Part shown: piece after piece, positions 45,546 through 58,846 of the stretch
Layout of the letters: the number at the start of each line of letters is the position of its first letter
Position numbering within the stretch: position 1 is the first letter of the stretch
Assembly (NCBI RefSeq): GCF_018143015.1
Contig: NC_054751.1
Location: forward strand, 26,642,783 to 26,706,782
Source of the DNA: Lytechinus variegatus
Taxonomy: Eukaryota > Echinodermata > Echinoidea > Temnopleuroida > Toxopneustidae
DNA length: 64,000 bases
Reading direction: 5' to 3'
Position numbers and translations under genes: made by a program
Notes under the pieces: generated by a model
The model's database searches: none
Seen by the model: the letters and a program-made list of their open reading frames with translations, nothing else
Told to the model about the DNA's origin: nothing

Positions 45546-48104
45546 CTGGCAAAAACCAGAGTTTATTAGAACACGTATCTGGGGTCGATGACACAGTTTG
45601 GCGTCAAGTTAACATGGTTAAGATGAAATACGATGTTGAAAACCGTACTTAAACCACTAGCGAAGGAAGAGATTAGCGTAACACTGACCTATCGGCAATC
45701 CTGGCCAGGTACTAGACAAGCAAGGTGAACCGACAGATGAGTGCTAAGATAATCGAGTGCAGTAAGCAAAAAAAGTGTCATCTTCAGCATTAAATGGAAA
45801 TATTTCTATAATCATGGTCACTAAAATTTACCATTCATATTACACATTCGTGCATTTTGCTTATAGAACAGGGTGGTCCGTCATAATTAGTAATCGAGGT
45901 ATAGATACCATATACCTATAGGCCTGTGCAGTTGCTCCAAACTCAATGTCAGTTTTATCCAGCATTGGTACTCGATTTCCTAATCATAATTAGAAATGGT
46001 TTTAGTAACTTTTACTACCATTTGAACTGAAATTCACTTAGATTATTGCTGATAAAGAAAAACAAGTTTTAGGGACATTTGGGCACTTCTCTCTACGCGT
46101 ATCACCGGAATCTTACAAGGTAAAAAATAAGATAATACACCAGATTTCGTTATTGAAACCCACGCGTTAACTGGGTTAAGTGGACCCCCATAACCATATT
46201 CATAGGATTATATACTAATATCTAAGTTGATCTATCAAACATGATTTATAAAAATGGTAATGGGTAATGGCTTTAGAGACCTGTTTAAAAAGGGATCTCT
46301 TTAATGAAAAAGATCGTTCTTTTCATTTTCCTTTGGAAAACTAGTCAATCACTCCCACGCCAAAAACCAGATCCTTACCCAAGCATTCTACGTCTTCTAC
46401 CTTTATCAAGCTTCAAGTGCATGTCAGTAGACGAAGGTGACCTATGGGACAGTCTTCAAGATGGACAAGTCTTGAAGGAAAATCTCTCGACGCCGACCAT
46501 AGCTAGTATTTGACTTTTATTTCAATTGCTAATAGGACTTTTGGTTGCATTTGACCGTCCCAGAGGGAGTCCAGACATTGGGAACGGATTAGAAGGGTCT
46601 ACAGGTTTCACACCACTTATTTATATATTTGTTTTTATTTTTAGCTGTTTTGCCCACAAAGTTGTAATGGGCAAGGGTTGTGGGTGTTGTGTTAAATGTA
46701 ACGGGTTACCATCTGACAAGAAATAGGGGGAAGAAATGTAAAAGAGTCTGATGGAGTGGGAAATTACAACTCCCATCCCCCCCCCCTCATAACCACATAC
46801 AAGAATCCTCTGTCTGGATTAAAGTTATTTTCTACATTACAATATCAATTTATATATATTTTCTAGGTCATGAAAGGAATTGCTAAGAATGAACTGGGCA
46901 TGTTGGGTGCGCCACAGATATTACGAAATTCCCACCTGCTTATATTTGTACGAAGAAGAAATATATTTCCCTCTTCAATGCGTGCTCTTTTTCGGTCAAA
47001 CAAACGGAATATCTTATTGAGTTATGGAATTTGGCGTTAACTTTGAGATTTTATTTATTTTTTTTACATTTTTTTTTTAAACATTTTTTTAATATTTTAG
47101 TCTAGAAAGCTTCAAAGTTCCGGTAGCCCACCCAACATGCCCATTACCTTTGCGGTATAAAATCATTCCACACTCATTTGTGCTTAGACTTTTCATGAAT
47201 TATTGCTGTTTTTTCATAGCATAACCGAAATAGATTCATACCGCCGAACATTCAAAATCAAAGTTTCATCTCGAGCGTTGCGGTGTCTACCGGCACTCTC
47301 TTATGAAATAATTCCATTTTCCAGGAACGCGCCCTTTTTTATCATTGAATGAATCTCGAGATGCGATTGTTTTTTTACTGAGGAATTATTAAATAGTATA
47401 GCCACCCGTCAAGACAAAAGCGAAGAAAATATAAAGGAATGCTACGGTTGTAATTCATTTTGTCCAAAAAGAAGTCGGTCACGAACCTAAAAACGGAGGT
47501 GCGTGGGTTTGTGAGATTTTGTATTGGACCTTCTGCGTCTTGCAACTTTCTTTGTAACGAGTAGGACAGAACCAATGCTGATTGTCTGGTGGTGATCGTT
47601 CCTCATATCATTGACGATGACATCCCCACGCTTCCCATAGCTTTGATGAATCATAAACTCTCCTCTGTTTCCTAGAATGATTTAAAATCAGATCTCATCG
47701 ATCTTCATTCCCAGCATGTTATTGAAACGATTATCTGATTTTTGACGTCACAATATATATCTGATGTCATCAGAAGGTCATGTTCATGCAATACACATAT
47801 ATGTAAATCACTGGTATTTTATTATTTTGGGGGCAAATTTCGTATTCCGGTGATCTTGAATTTATTCATTAATTCCTTCACTATTCCATTTCGTTTAGAT
47901 TTAAATAAAATAATGAGTACTTATCCTGGAGGTATGATTTTTATGCAAATGATTAAAATACCGATGCATCAAATGATTTCATAAGTATTAGTCCTGATAT
48001 GTCATTTTGTTGTTGTTGTTATGTCAGTTTTCCATTGCTTTAGGAAGAGAACTATGGATATGCCTATCTTTTTTTTTTTAGAAATCCAATCCTGATTTTG
48101 GTAT
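45546..48104. other. No gene supported
   Basis: Mostly unique AT-rich DNA. A 69-codon frame at 46304 (MKKIVLFIFLWKTSQS...) has a signal-like start but no splice or poly(A) support. Confidence 0.35.
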
Positions 48105-48304
48105 TAGGGGTGGATCCAGGATTAAAAAAAAACCTACACACAAGTAAAAAAAAAAAGGTTTATACTTCCGAACGATTGGGATCTATGTCACGAGAAATAT
48201 GACAAGCCCCCCCCCCAAAAAAAAAAAATAATAATAATAATAATAATTTTAATGGTTCGGGGTGGGGCAAGGACCGGAAGTGCTCCCACCTGGTTCAGCC
48301 ACCG
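48105..48304. mobile_element. Decayed hAT-like MITE
   Basis: TAGGGGTGGATCCAGGATT at the left and CCTGGTTCAGCCACCG at the right are inverted variants of the CAGGGGCGGATCCAGG end. A C run, an A run and an AAT microsatellite lie inside. Target duplication not preserved. Confidence 0.55.
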
Positions 48305-50398
48305 ACTATGGGACACTTAAAAACAAATAAAAATACAACTTTCGAATCCCTGTCGTAGCTTCACTTCATTTTCATTAAGAAGAAATTAGTTTTAACCTGT
48401 AGAGATAAATTTAGAAAAATTAGAAGATGAATTTGGATATAACATATCCTGTTCTTCAGACGAACAAAGGGATGCCCGTCACACATACATGTACCACGCA
48501 TACTCCACGTTTAATTAGTTAACATTTTTTGAATTCTCAGACTTTATATAAATACAAGCCAACACCGATTCATCACTTTACGCACGTGTTTTGGAGGATA
48601 TGGTGGTGAAGTGATACACGCGAGGATACTTGTTGTCCTACAAAATATATTGCCCAATCCTCCTAAGGTATAATGTGTCTCAAGAAACCCACGTTTTACC
48701 ACTTGGAAGAAACTGAAGAGTCAGTTAAATTCAATCATGTTTAGTCAAGTTCTCATCACCCTACTAAATTCCATTTGCAAAAAAAGACTAATGAAAATTT
48801 ACATAATTAATTGGAGTGAAGGAATTACATAGTTATCAAATTGTTTGAAAACGATCCAACACTTGGACTTCAAATGAAAGAGCAGCATGTACGGGCAGTG
48901 ACCGCGTAATTCTTTAAAAGTAATTATTTCGAAAGTGTGTCCGTTCTCTGAAATAGGTGAATGTAAAAAGGTTGCCAATCAATATATATAATTTCGATTT
49001 ATAGAGGGAAATTTTCACCATGCAAAGTAATATCCCCTTGGCCCGACCCCCCCCCCCCTTCAAAACAAGGTAAAGTAATAACAGCATCTGCAGATAAAGA
49101 ACAACTCATTACAGTTTCGATAATTGGTACGAAAACTTCAAAAATATAAATATGAAATAATTATACACCTATAGCATATTGAATTAAAAGCATATTCATC
49201 GTCAACATTTTCGAAAATTATGAATATTTTTATGGTGTTCACAAATTATGATGGGTATCTTGAAGAAGACTGAAAACAATTTTGTGAGTAAAGCTGTTCT
49301 TCACGTTCTTTTGAAATGATAAAATATTGTTACAAATTCCAATATCTAAAGGTAAAGAATCCCAAAATGGTTTTCTTTATTATTCTCCTTATATACAATA
49401 TTGCCAGTCTATGAATCGCGACGTTGTCTGCGTGTATTATCCTCAATTGATATTCGACTTTACATTCCATTTTTTTATATTAAAAAAAAACATTTATATT
49501 CTTTAGACACTGTGTACGAAATGTCCGTTCATCGAACTACAATGGTGACTTGCAGAAAAGCCAAAATAATGTCTATATCCTGAATAGTACATTTTAAAGG
49601 AAAAGGGGATTCGATCCAGTATAATTCGTTTTTCCTTTTTCAATAGCGAGTAGAAAGATTAAATAAAAAGCAAAATATTAAATTTAACAAAATATTCCTG
49701 ATTTTATTAATACATCTTATAATGATCATGGTGGTAATCATGCAACTATTTATTAAAGATATGTTTTAAAAACGTTTTTCTAAGGATCCAAACTCCAGTC
49801 AGCTTTTTGTGTTCCATGTGTTCTTTCCAACTTGTACTAATCTCTGTTTTTTCCTGTATGTTTGTTATTCATAAATATATTGATTCATTCCTTTTTAAAA
49901 TAAAGTGATGACAAATTAAATTGGCGCTTATTGGTTATACATGAGTAGGTATCTTTTGGTAATGTCTGTTTCCGCCATGTTGAAATCATCACAATATCCC
50001 TTTAATTCATGATTCCACGAGTTGATATTGAACGTAAACATCACGATTTTCACCTAAACGCCTCGACAATTTGAGGAATGTGGATGACACCGTAAGACTG
50101 AGCTCTGATAACTTGTCACTTTCAAGCGTATCTCCCCCATCCGCCCATTGCCAAGTTCTCCTTCCGCCCTTCGCGTCAAGTTATATTTCCGTCGACCAGA
50201 AAAATGTCTTCATCGGAGTTTCTCTCTCCCTCTCTCGGCCATTTCTCCTGCTCCCTCCCTTTATCTCTCTTTCTCTCTCCCACACTCACACACACCAACA
50301 CCCTCTACACTTTTTCTGTCTCTCCCTCTCTCCTTTCCTTCTTCCTTCTCTTCCTGAGTGTGTGCGTGTGTGTGTGTGTGTGTATTCCCATTCTTTTC
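48305..50398. other. No gene supported; pyrimidine-rich tract at the end
   Basis: Unique AT-rich sequence to 50040. 50041-50215 contains a frame with coding-like residues (LRNVDDTVRLSSDNLSLSSV...) but no clear splice sites. 50218-50398 is CT-, CA- and TG-rich. Confidence 0.3.
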
Positions 50399-51012
50399 TT
50401 AAAGGACATGTCCACCCGAGCAAAAAAAGTTGATTTTGAATAAAAATAGAAAAATCCAAGAAGCATAATACTGAAAATTTAATCTAAGTCGGATGTAAGA
50501 TAAGAAAGTTATTACATGTTGAATGTTCGCTTAATTTCACAAAACATTTAATATGCCAATCCTGGTCTGTATGCAAATGAGCAGACTGATGAAGTCAACC
50601 ACTCACTATTTCTTTTGTATTTCATTATATTAAATATTCTAATTTCCTCCTCATTGTCAAGTGAAACAAAAATTAATTCCTCCCTAAAAAAAGTGGAAGT
50701 ACAATTGGTTAATACCATTTGTTCAGTCAGATTGAACCTTTATGTCAAATCTATTAAAAAAAATGAAATATTGTATTATTCAAACAATAAAAAACAAAAG
50801 AAATAGTGAGTGAGGGACATCATTGACTGTCTCATTTGCATGTCACTGAGTTGTGCATATAACCATGATAACTTTTTATAAAATATAAGGGAAACTTTAA
50901 AATGTCATAACTTTCTTATTTTACATCCGATTTGATGAAATTTTTAGCGTTATTCTATTTTTATTTTTCTCTATTTATGCAACATTTTTCTTGGATGGAC
51001 TTGACCTTTCAA
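50399..51012. mobile_element. TTAA-type long-TIR element (family 1)
   Basis: TTAA at 50399; the right end reads GGATGGACTTGACCTTTC, with TTAA changed to TCAA. It follows 8999-9615 along its whole length (GAAATAGTGAGTGAG, ACATCATTGACTGTCTC, AAAATGTCATAACTTTCTTA). Confidence 0.78.
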
Positions 51013-51264
51013 TTTTCGGTCTCTCAATTTATCTTCGGTTTTTTTTTCATTCTGTTATGGTATGTTTCTTTGATAATTAGATTGCTGCAAAATGTGACAT
51101 ATATAGGATTATAACAAAGACCGAATGTTTATTAACCGTTTGTAGGGCATATATACATATATTACATAACCTAATTTTATTTTAGGAGGGGGCCAACGGT
51201 ATGATTATCTATAGATATTTATTGGTAGTTATGGTAGCATTGTTCCTCTTATCGGCTCAGGCAA

Positions 51265-51425
51265 CTTGAAAAAGAAAATGTTTGGAAATATTATTCTCTT
51301 CTCTTGACCTCTTCAAAAAACATCTCAAAACACACATATATAACCATAAACCTTAACTTGTCTTATGCCATCAACAGCGCGTTGTATCCTCTGGAAAAAT
51401 TATTATTATTTATTATTATTCTTTT
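51265..51425 (+). mobile_element. 5'-truncated LINE 3' end (CR1/L2-like)
   Basis: A frame reading SLDLFKKHLKTHIYNHKP then stop is typical of the last residues of CR1/L2 reverse-transcriptase proteins. It is followed by AACAGCGCGTTGTATCCTCT and an ATT-rich tail. Only the end of the element is present. Assignment rests on the recalled C-terminal motif and tail. Confidence 0.5.
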
Positions 51426-52482
51426 AGAAGGAATAAGAGGTGGACCTATATTAAATCAACAGGGTTATAAGAGCCATTTCAGATTTTGCTTTTATCATAA
51501 TCACGATGACGTATTTAATTACATTAATTAGCAATACATCGTCTAGGATTTATTTCCTCCTTACGGCATAACACCTTTCAAATTCATGATCAAGCTAGAA
51601 ATAATGGTGAAAGTCTGAACAAATGGTCGACCACTCCTTATCATTCCAAGAAATGTTTCCGAAAAATTCGTGATACAATATCCGATCGCGTGAGAAGAAA
51701 AATAAAAGATATGTTCTTTCAAATTAACCCACTTTTAACGCTGCAGCCCGAAGACACAAGTTATTCCATTTTTTTTTCATTTCCGTCATTACAATGAAAA
51801 TTGTGAAACATGTGCTGTAGGTGTCTACTTTGAAAGTTGAAAACTTTATGTTTAAATGCAGTGGCCTATAATGATTAAATATTTTGAGCAGGCATTTTTG
51901 CCTATGAGTAAAATTTCAATCAAGATGAAAATCAAATTTGTTATAGACTTCAAAGAGATTTTCCCCTAGCTATTGTCGTTCATTTCCTTTCTTCTTGTTT
52001 ATTCATTTGTCTTGGTCGAGGATTTTTTTGGGGGGGAGGAGAGGGGTACCCAAATGCCCCTATCGGTACTCTGGTGCTTAAAGTTCAAGTATATCCCACC
52101 ATCAAATAAACTGTGTGTTATCTGATTCGTTGATGTTAAATGCCCACAAACCGTCTCCTTAATTTTTAATTACAGTGAGGAGAACTGTTGAATATCTTTC
52201 TAGAAAATACCAATTTTCTGTAGTTTTACGCAATGCATGCACGATTACACAAAGCAGTAGGATTACAGGTGTTTTCAAGACTCTGCTAGAGGGACTATTT
52301 TCAAGGAAAAATTTTCTGCCATATGATAAAATATAAGTATAACATTACGCGCTTCATCTCTGAGATGATGGAAAATTTGAGAAGTCTGGAAACGTGAGAT
52401 AAGTTGCTTTAAAATTAGCTTGAAGTCTGCCAGAGTTGGCATCAATTCTTGCTCATGCCTCGTTTCGTGTTTTTTTTTCAGA

Positions 52483-52602
52483 CCTCGGGATTAAAACTCT
52501 ACCCAAAGTTTGGGAGGAGTTGATAACATTCTTCTCTAGAGTCCTTTGAGCAGTGATTGCATTCGTTAGCTTTCCAAAAGAAACGGGGAAGACAATTTGA
52601 AG
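52483..52602 (+). other. Possible noncoding exon with strong splice sites
   Basis: CGTGTTTTTTTTTCAG precedes and GAAG|GTGAGC follows, 120 bp apart. All three frames have stops, so if spliced it is an untranslated or lncRNA exon. It might belong to the + strand gene ending at 63.6 kb. Confidence 0.3.
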
Positions 52603-53079
52603 GTGAGCATAAAATGATTGAAAAGGACTTTATAGAATGTCAGCTTTTAAACATGTGTTAAACATCTCTATGATGTTATGATCGAATTTAATTTGGGGCA
52701 TTTTAAAGGAAAATAAAAGAAAACTTATAGAATGTATATTATACCATGGACCTACACTGCACCAAACTGTACTCGTACATACAGAAGACCCCCTATAAAC
52801 TCGAGGTCTATACGTTTTCCACATACTCAGATAAAGAAATTAAACAACATAAGAAGTGTAGATATAATTTAAGCCAATCCCAAAGACAGAAAAAGAAAAG
52901 ACGATCGAAAATAATATATCTTTATCAGATGTACATGTAATTGCATATATCAAGCTCAGATTTTTTTTAAACCTGTTACAGACGCATTAACCATGAATAA
53001 AAGAATGCGAGGTTTGTTTAAGTTTCTGCCATGGCAACAATCTTAAACAAACATTTCACGAGGATATAACGAGCTAATA

Positions 53080-53560
53080 ATATGTTATAGAAATTGATAG
53101 GAGTGGTATATATGCCTAATCAGCCAAAGAATTCGGGTTATCATTATAATCATGTGTCGTTTTCTCACTCGAAATGAACGATACATGATCCCGTAAGGCT
53201 TAAGCACTAATTACTCAATGCGATTTAGGGGGTGATCTCCGTTAATTATTTGCAGTAGCTTGGTTGATTTGCCGATACATGATGAGAATGACGTGTTAAT
53301 TCATGATGACATCACATGTGATATGACGTCACAATGAACTTGAATCATCCACCCCCTACAGACGATATGTACCGCGTATAATCCCGCTGCAGACAAATTT
53401 CGAGTGATGGGCTGTGCGATGTGAGAACCGAGACGTGAAATGATATCCCGGATCGGATGCAGATCTTAATCGCTCTCATATCGGGCTCCTGTGTTTATGG
53501 GTAGTCTAGGGGGTAAACGTAGGTGGAGAAGGGGTAGCGCTACATTTTTAACAACTGAAT
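53080..53560. promoter_or_regulatory. Candidate regulatory element
   Basis: Unique, locally GC-balanced sequence in AT-rich surroundings with clustered sites: TGACGTCA (CRE) near 53323, TGATGACATCACATG, TTAATTA-type sites and CCCGGATCGGATGCAG. No coding frame. Only comparison with a related species could show constraint. Confidence 0.25.
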
Positions 53561-54633
53561 TCTCCCCTTAAACATGTGATATAATCATTACTTTGTATAT
53601 CACGAAGTATTAATTTCATATGCACATTTTTTTATTGTAATTGCTGCCGTATCCATGATTTCAAGCCGCAAGGGGGCTCAGAGTTTTAGGACCCGGGCTG
53701 TGTACTGGTGTGTAAGTGTATGTGAAAACTGATTTTGGAGACAAATTGGGAACTGGGTGCATGCACGTGCGCGCGGATACGTGTGCGCGTGTGGGTGTGT
53801 GGGTGTGTGTGTGTGTGTGAGGGGTCTTATGGTGTCTGTAATGAGGAAAATTGAACTCGATCAGGGTTAGACGAATAAAGGTTGAATGTTGTTCAATGAA
53901 ATATGAACAAGAAGTGGTGAGATTGGATCATTAGTCTTTAGACGATTAAATCTAGCTTCCTCTTTTAACTCTTTGCATGCTGAATTGATTTTTTTGGAAT
54001 AATAATGACAATTGTTTCTATGTTATTTTCTTTGAATCAAGATTTTGAACCATTGATACTGATTATTATTATATAGATGTTGTCCAAGAACTTTTTTCCA
54101 TTTATTAGCTTCTCTAATATGAAGTTCAGGGAGAAAACGAATTATTACGATTGTTGAATTCAATTGTACGATTGTGCAAAATTGCAACATCAGCGTGCAA
54201 AGTTGATTAGATCTTTATCAGCAAGGATAGTTCATCCTCAGCACAGTCTGCGGTAAAAGCGTTGACTTTGCACAAGACTGGTCAATGAAAGTTCAAAATA
54301 ATTGATATCAAAGTGAGATTTACACAAATGAATAAGAAGAAAATCTCTTATCCCGAGGAAAACCTTGTTTTTCTCCCACTTTGTGGCTACACGAGAAGTC
54401 TTTAGAGATATACTGAAACACGTGCAGGCTAATTTCTTAGAATGGGATTTTCCCGAAGACATTGCCCGTTATGTAGACTGTTAGTTAAAGTAGATATTAC
54501 TGAAGTAAAATGTTTTTACTTCATTCCATTTAACAATTGAATTCACACCTTGTAATCCTGTTTAACTACATTCTTGAAATTTTTACTTGACATCCTAACT
54601 GTATAAATACCAATGACTCTGTTAATAATTTTC

Positions 54634-54675
54634 AGGCTGAGGATGAGGTGCGACACCTCGAAACATGTTCCGTTT
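54634..54675 (+). ncRNA. Hammerhead-ribozyme-like core, possible Penelope-like element remnant
   Basis: CTGAGGA at 54637, then GAGGTG-CGA-CACCTC (perfect 6-bp stem, 54644-54658), then GAAAC: the order and sequence of a hammerhead catalytic core (CUGANGA, stem II, GAAA). Penelope-like retroelements carry such motifs in their terminal repeats. I could not find convincing stems I and III, so activity is doubtful. Confidence 0.4.
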
Positions 54676-55038
54676 ATTTGGAAGATATTACTAAAAAAAA
54701 AAATCCGATGGTGGTTTTTTTTGTGTACATAAATCCACAGTGATTGGAGAGAAGAGCAGAGAGAAAGAGAGAGAGCGAAAGACAAAGAACGATTAGAAGG
54801 AGAAGAGAGGGAGAGAGTATGCGAATTAGGGGCTACGGTTTAGGAATATTATATGAAAAAGTGAAATGGAGAGGGAAAATGATAGAGCGAGAGAGAAAGG
54901 AACAGAGTACTGGAGAATATTCTTCAAAAAGGAATAAAGGATAGTTAAAGAAAAACCTGAATGAAGAAGGAAAGGAAAATAAAATACGTATTACGAAAAA
55001 AAAGAGTCAGTTAAAGGACAAGGACGAGGATAAGGAGC

Positions 55039-55345
55039 TTGGGTTGTGCATGGACCTTTTACCCATGGGTTATGGAAAAAGACTTTCGCTCTGCGACGAA
55101 GAATGCTTTCAAGCACAAATATATTGTCAATGCTCTTCATGACAAAAGGCAACTAAGAAGTCTTTGTCGAAAATTGGTGAATCAGAAAAGCAGTATCGTC
55201 CTGTACTCTGGACAAACGACATATTTGCCATTTTTCGTCAGCTCCGAAACTTAGGACAAAACTTTTATTCCGGTTTCATCAATTTTCATCAAAGACCTGA
55301 CAACTGTTCATTGTCATTTGGCGGGGTTTTTTTCAATATATTTAC
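55039..55345 (+). pseudogene. Decayed coding sequence, unassigned
   Basis: A frame with coding-like residues (FRSATKNAFKHKY, ALHDKRQLRSLCRKLVNQKS, YLPFFVSSET) continues past an in-frame stop with TFIPVSSIFIKDLTTVHCHL. It looks like an old coding region no longer intact. Family unknown; it may come from a mobile element or a host gene. Confidence 0.35.
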
Positions 55346-55419
55346 TGTGGTCCTGAATTCGTTCTGCGAAAAAGTTCCCACTGAAAGACTGGAGAGAACA
55401 AAGATGTACCAGGGTTGAG

Positions 55420-57162
55420 ATTTGGCCAAAGGCTTGTGGATTCTAAATATCATTCTGTCAAGAATGATTGTGGGACAAGTACCTGATCGTGTGGCTCATA
55501 TAAAACATGATTCATCCACTTTCGGCTCTATTTCAGTCAAACTCAACCACACGTAATTTGGAATACTATTTTTGTGATCAAACAATGAGTGTGATGTCAG
55601 TCAGAATACGTATCTTTTAAATTTCATCCATCAATTTCTTCTTCAAAGATAATCTTAAATGCCAAAGAAGGGTTTCCAAAGAAACAAATATCTATTAGAT
55701 TTTCTTATACTTCGTTTTATTCAAAAAAAGGATTTCAATTTGTTGCAAATTCTCATGTTAAGAAGCAACTGTGACATCATCCACTACAAACTCTGTCAAC
55801 GACAATATTGAATTAGTTTACTGAGTAAAAAAAAATAATATTGGACAATATACAAGTAATCGAAATTATGATAATTCAATTGATTATACAGGATTTAAAT
55901 GGCCTAAAGTTTTTAGCTGATACCACAAACATTGCCTATTCTTAATGATAAAAGTAACCCCTGAAATATTTGAATTTAACTCTCAACTTGCCAAACTCAA
56001 TAATTGTCACCATATTATTTGAACAATGTTGAGAGGAGTGACATAGTTATCATAGTTATATAGGCATGCTAGAAGAGAATAAGCCGAAATGCGATCATAT
56101 CAATATCCAAAATGAAATCCGAGAGCATTCAAACTGTTTGGATTCATTTGTAGGCCTTGATCGTCCTAAACTGCATTCGAAGTGATGCAAATGTTCGCCA
56201 ACATTCGAAGAACATTCGTAATGTACGTCAAATACATTTTCAAATCCGAAAGGTTGATTCGGAACATTTAGATTACATTTAGGGGCGAATCGGAGCTAAT
56301 GCAGGAAAAGACATGAAGTCTTCAAAACTCGGCAATTTGCTGCTGAAAAGTCAATCGATATTGTCATACATCATGTGTACAGAGGAGTCGCCTCGACAAC
56401 TTCAAATACATTCTTACTTTTCCTATTCCCTCTTAAATAATATGCATGACCGATTAAAGCATGGAGCTATTAACTCCATGATTAAAGTAACTGATCCGGC
56501 TTAAGATGTGGCAGAGAATTTCGCCAAAAAATCTCCAAATTCTTTACTCCTATAAAACCGTAATTGGGAAGGAGACTCCTGCTTCTGCAGAAAAAAAATG
56601 TTCGTATTTTCTTAACATGTAACTTAAATCGAATTCATCGACAGGTATTAAGTTGATTCTTTCGAATTTAATATGTAATTCATTCATTTTGCAGGGTTTT
56701 TTTTTCATCAATCGAATTGGCTACACAGAGCTATCATGGCTATTGTGCAGGTCTTTTGTCTGACAAGTGAAACCCTTTTTTCTCCACCAATAAAAGTTCC
56801 CGGATGGAGGAGGGGGCGGGTAATGTATATCATTTGGGGTATTGGGGGCTTAAAGGGGAGGATTTATGTCATCAGTAATAGAATAATATTCCCTTCATTG
56901 ATTTGTGCTTTAACCACTGCATTACCCACGGGTATTAGACCACCAAAACGTGACATATGTAGCATATATGATTCATTGGGACTGCCCCTGACAACTAGCA
57001 AACGTTTAACCTTCTCGATGAAAGCTGTATTTTGCGTAAATTTTCGTATCAAATTCGATTTGGAGGTTAAGCTTTGAATTGTTTAGGCATCTATCAAACA
57101 ATAATAATCGATCATTTGTAGATTTTAGTCCGATAAACAGTATGTGCGTGTGCACACTGATA
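55420..57162. other. No gene supported
   Basis: AT-rich sequence. A 113-codon + frame at 56736 (MAIVQVFCLTSETLFS...) is open on both strands over the same interval, without splice or poly(A) support. Confidence 0.3.
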
Positions 57163-57438
57163 CATTGGCGTACTGAGCCAACAACCAGGGGCACAGCATA
57201 GCGTGTGTGGCAAAAAAATGTCAAAGTACCGATCGAACGAAGCGACCAAGCAAAATTCTGGGATTCAAAATAGCTAAAATGTTATAGTTGAAATATTTGA
57301 GATGATATTCAGAATATAACATATTACCTTAACCCTTTTTCCTTTCTTTTCTTTAATTTCCGCTTTTTTTTCCCTTTTGTTTTTCTTGGCCTTTGAATTT
57401 TCGGGGGCCATGCCCCCCTCCCCATCTGTAAGCCAGTG
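57163..57438. mobile_element. hAT-like MITE (CATTGGCGTAC end)
   Basis: Left CATTGGCGTACTGAG and right CATCTGTAAGCCAGTG are inverted variants of the CAGTGGCGTA end. A GGGGGCCATGCCCCCC palindrome lies near the right end, and there is a T-rich interior. No clear target duplication. Confidence 0.6.
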
Positions 57439-57439
57439 A

Positions 57440-58372
57440 TTATTCTAATGTATTGCTGAATGCGCACGCTGAACCCGTACCTGGAGTATACATGTACTTG
57501 GGGGGATGTGAGGGTTTCACTTTTCCTATATCACTGACTATTCTTTGTCTTGGTCCTATTTCATTTCAAATTGCTACTTATTTGCTTTCTTTAACTATAC
57601 ATGCATATTTCGACAGAAGTATATTAGATATTATTTACTAAATGGGTTATGGAAGGGTGGATATATCCTTTAAACGCATGTTAATAATTTTGATTGCCTT
57701 GACCCATTCAATTTTCTATTTTTAAGTATTTTTCTTTCGTTTTTTCTGTATTCAAATTGAATTAAATTCAAATCTGTATATTTAAGTTCATAAATTTATC
57801 CGTCTTCCACAATTGATTACTCACAACTTATTTTACCGGGGCCTGCAGTTTTACACGCTTGCTTTTATGTAGGTCCCATCATATTTCTTTGTCTTAAATT
57901 AAGTTTTTACCTTATAACTCTTATATTATGTTATTATATACTTGTATCAGTTGTATATAATGTTATAATCATATATTATTGTTTTTCTTTATTTTAGGTC
58001 GATCGAATGTCAATGAGAAATATGAAAATAAATTAAATGAGATGAAAATGAAATTTGGTAGATAATCTTGCATCAAAAACTCCACTCGGTAATTATCACT
58101 TAAACAGTAGGATTCATCGATGAAATTTTAGTTAATTTCCTGTGTTAATTGGTTTAACCGATGTCCAATACCTGGTGTGAAAGTCCATTGATTTTATAGC
58201 AGTTACTTTCTAATCGCATCAAATTACGTTTACTAGTCATCAGGTACTTACTAGAAAATATACAGAACATACTTAGCCACACTATTTACTCATTGTCCTG
58301 AACACTCCTCTCCAACACAGATAATTCTTCACCCAACATTTGGCTATAAATCACCATATTCATGATTCTCTT
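57440..58372. other. No gene; possible LINE-like tail
   Basis: AT-rich sequence. GAAAATAAATTAAATGAGAT with AAAATGAAA near 58021-58055 resembles the A-rich end of a retroposed transcript, but nothing upstream confirms an element. Confidence 0.25.
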
Positions 58373-58846
58373 TTATAGGGGAAGTTCACCTGAAGATAAA
58401 TAAAGGGAGAAAAATATTGAAAAATGTTGGTGAAGGTTTGATAAAGATCCATCCAAGAATAGAAGAGATAATTTTTTAAAGTTTTTAATTTGTGACGTCA
58501 TATGCTACCAGCTCCACCATTGTATTGTCAATATAATAATTTTCTATTTTTTACTGAAACATGATTAATTATTCATTCTTAATGGGGTATAGAATGACGT
58601 GTCTATAGGTACCTTTTCTGCACAAATAAAATCACTTTTTAAAATGACAATCGGGGGAATTTCATCACACGACATATGGGAGAGCGGCTCGTGTGTGACG
58701 TCACAAAATCAAACTTAATACAATTAAAATCTCCATAAGTTTTGGATGGATTTCATCAAACCTTTATCAACATTTTTCTTTACCTTTTTTTTTGGTTTCT
58801 GCTGTTATCAAAACAAACTTATCGCTAGGGTAAACTCCTCCTTTAA
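58373..58846. mobile_element. TTAA-type long-TIR element (family 3)
   Basis: Left TATAGGGGAAGTTCACC, right GGGTAAACTCCTCCTTTAA with TTAA at 58843. GTTGGTGAAGGTTTGATAAA is mirrored by ATCAAACCTTTATCAACATT; TTTGTGACGTCA is mirrored by TGACGTCACAAA. Same family as 18149-18617. Confidence 0.78.

Noticed and set aside
56736-57077. 113-codon + frame
   Set aside because: Open on both strands over the same interval, no splice or poly(A) signals, no recognisable motif.
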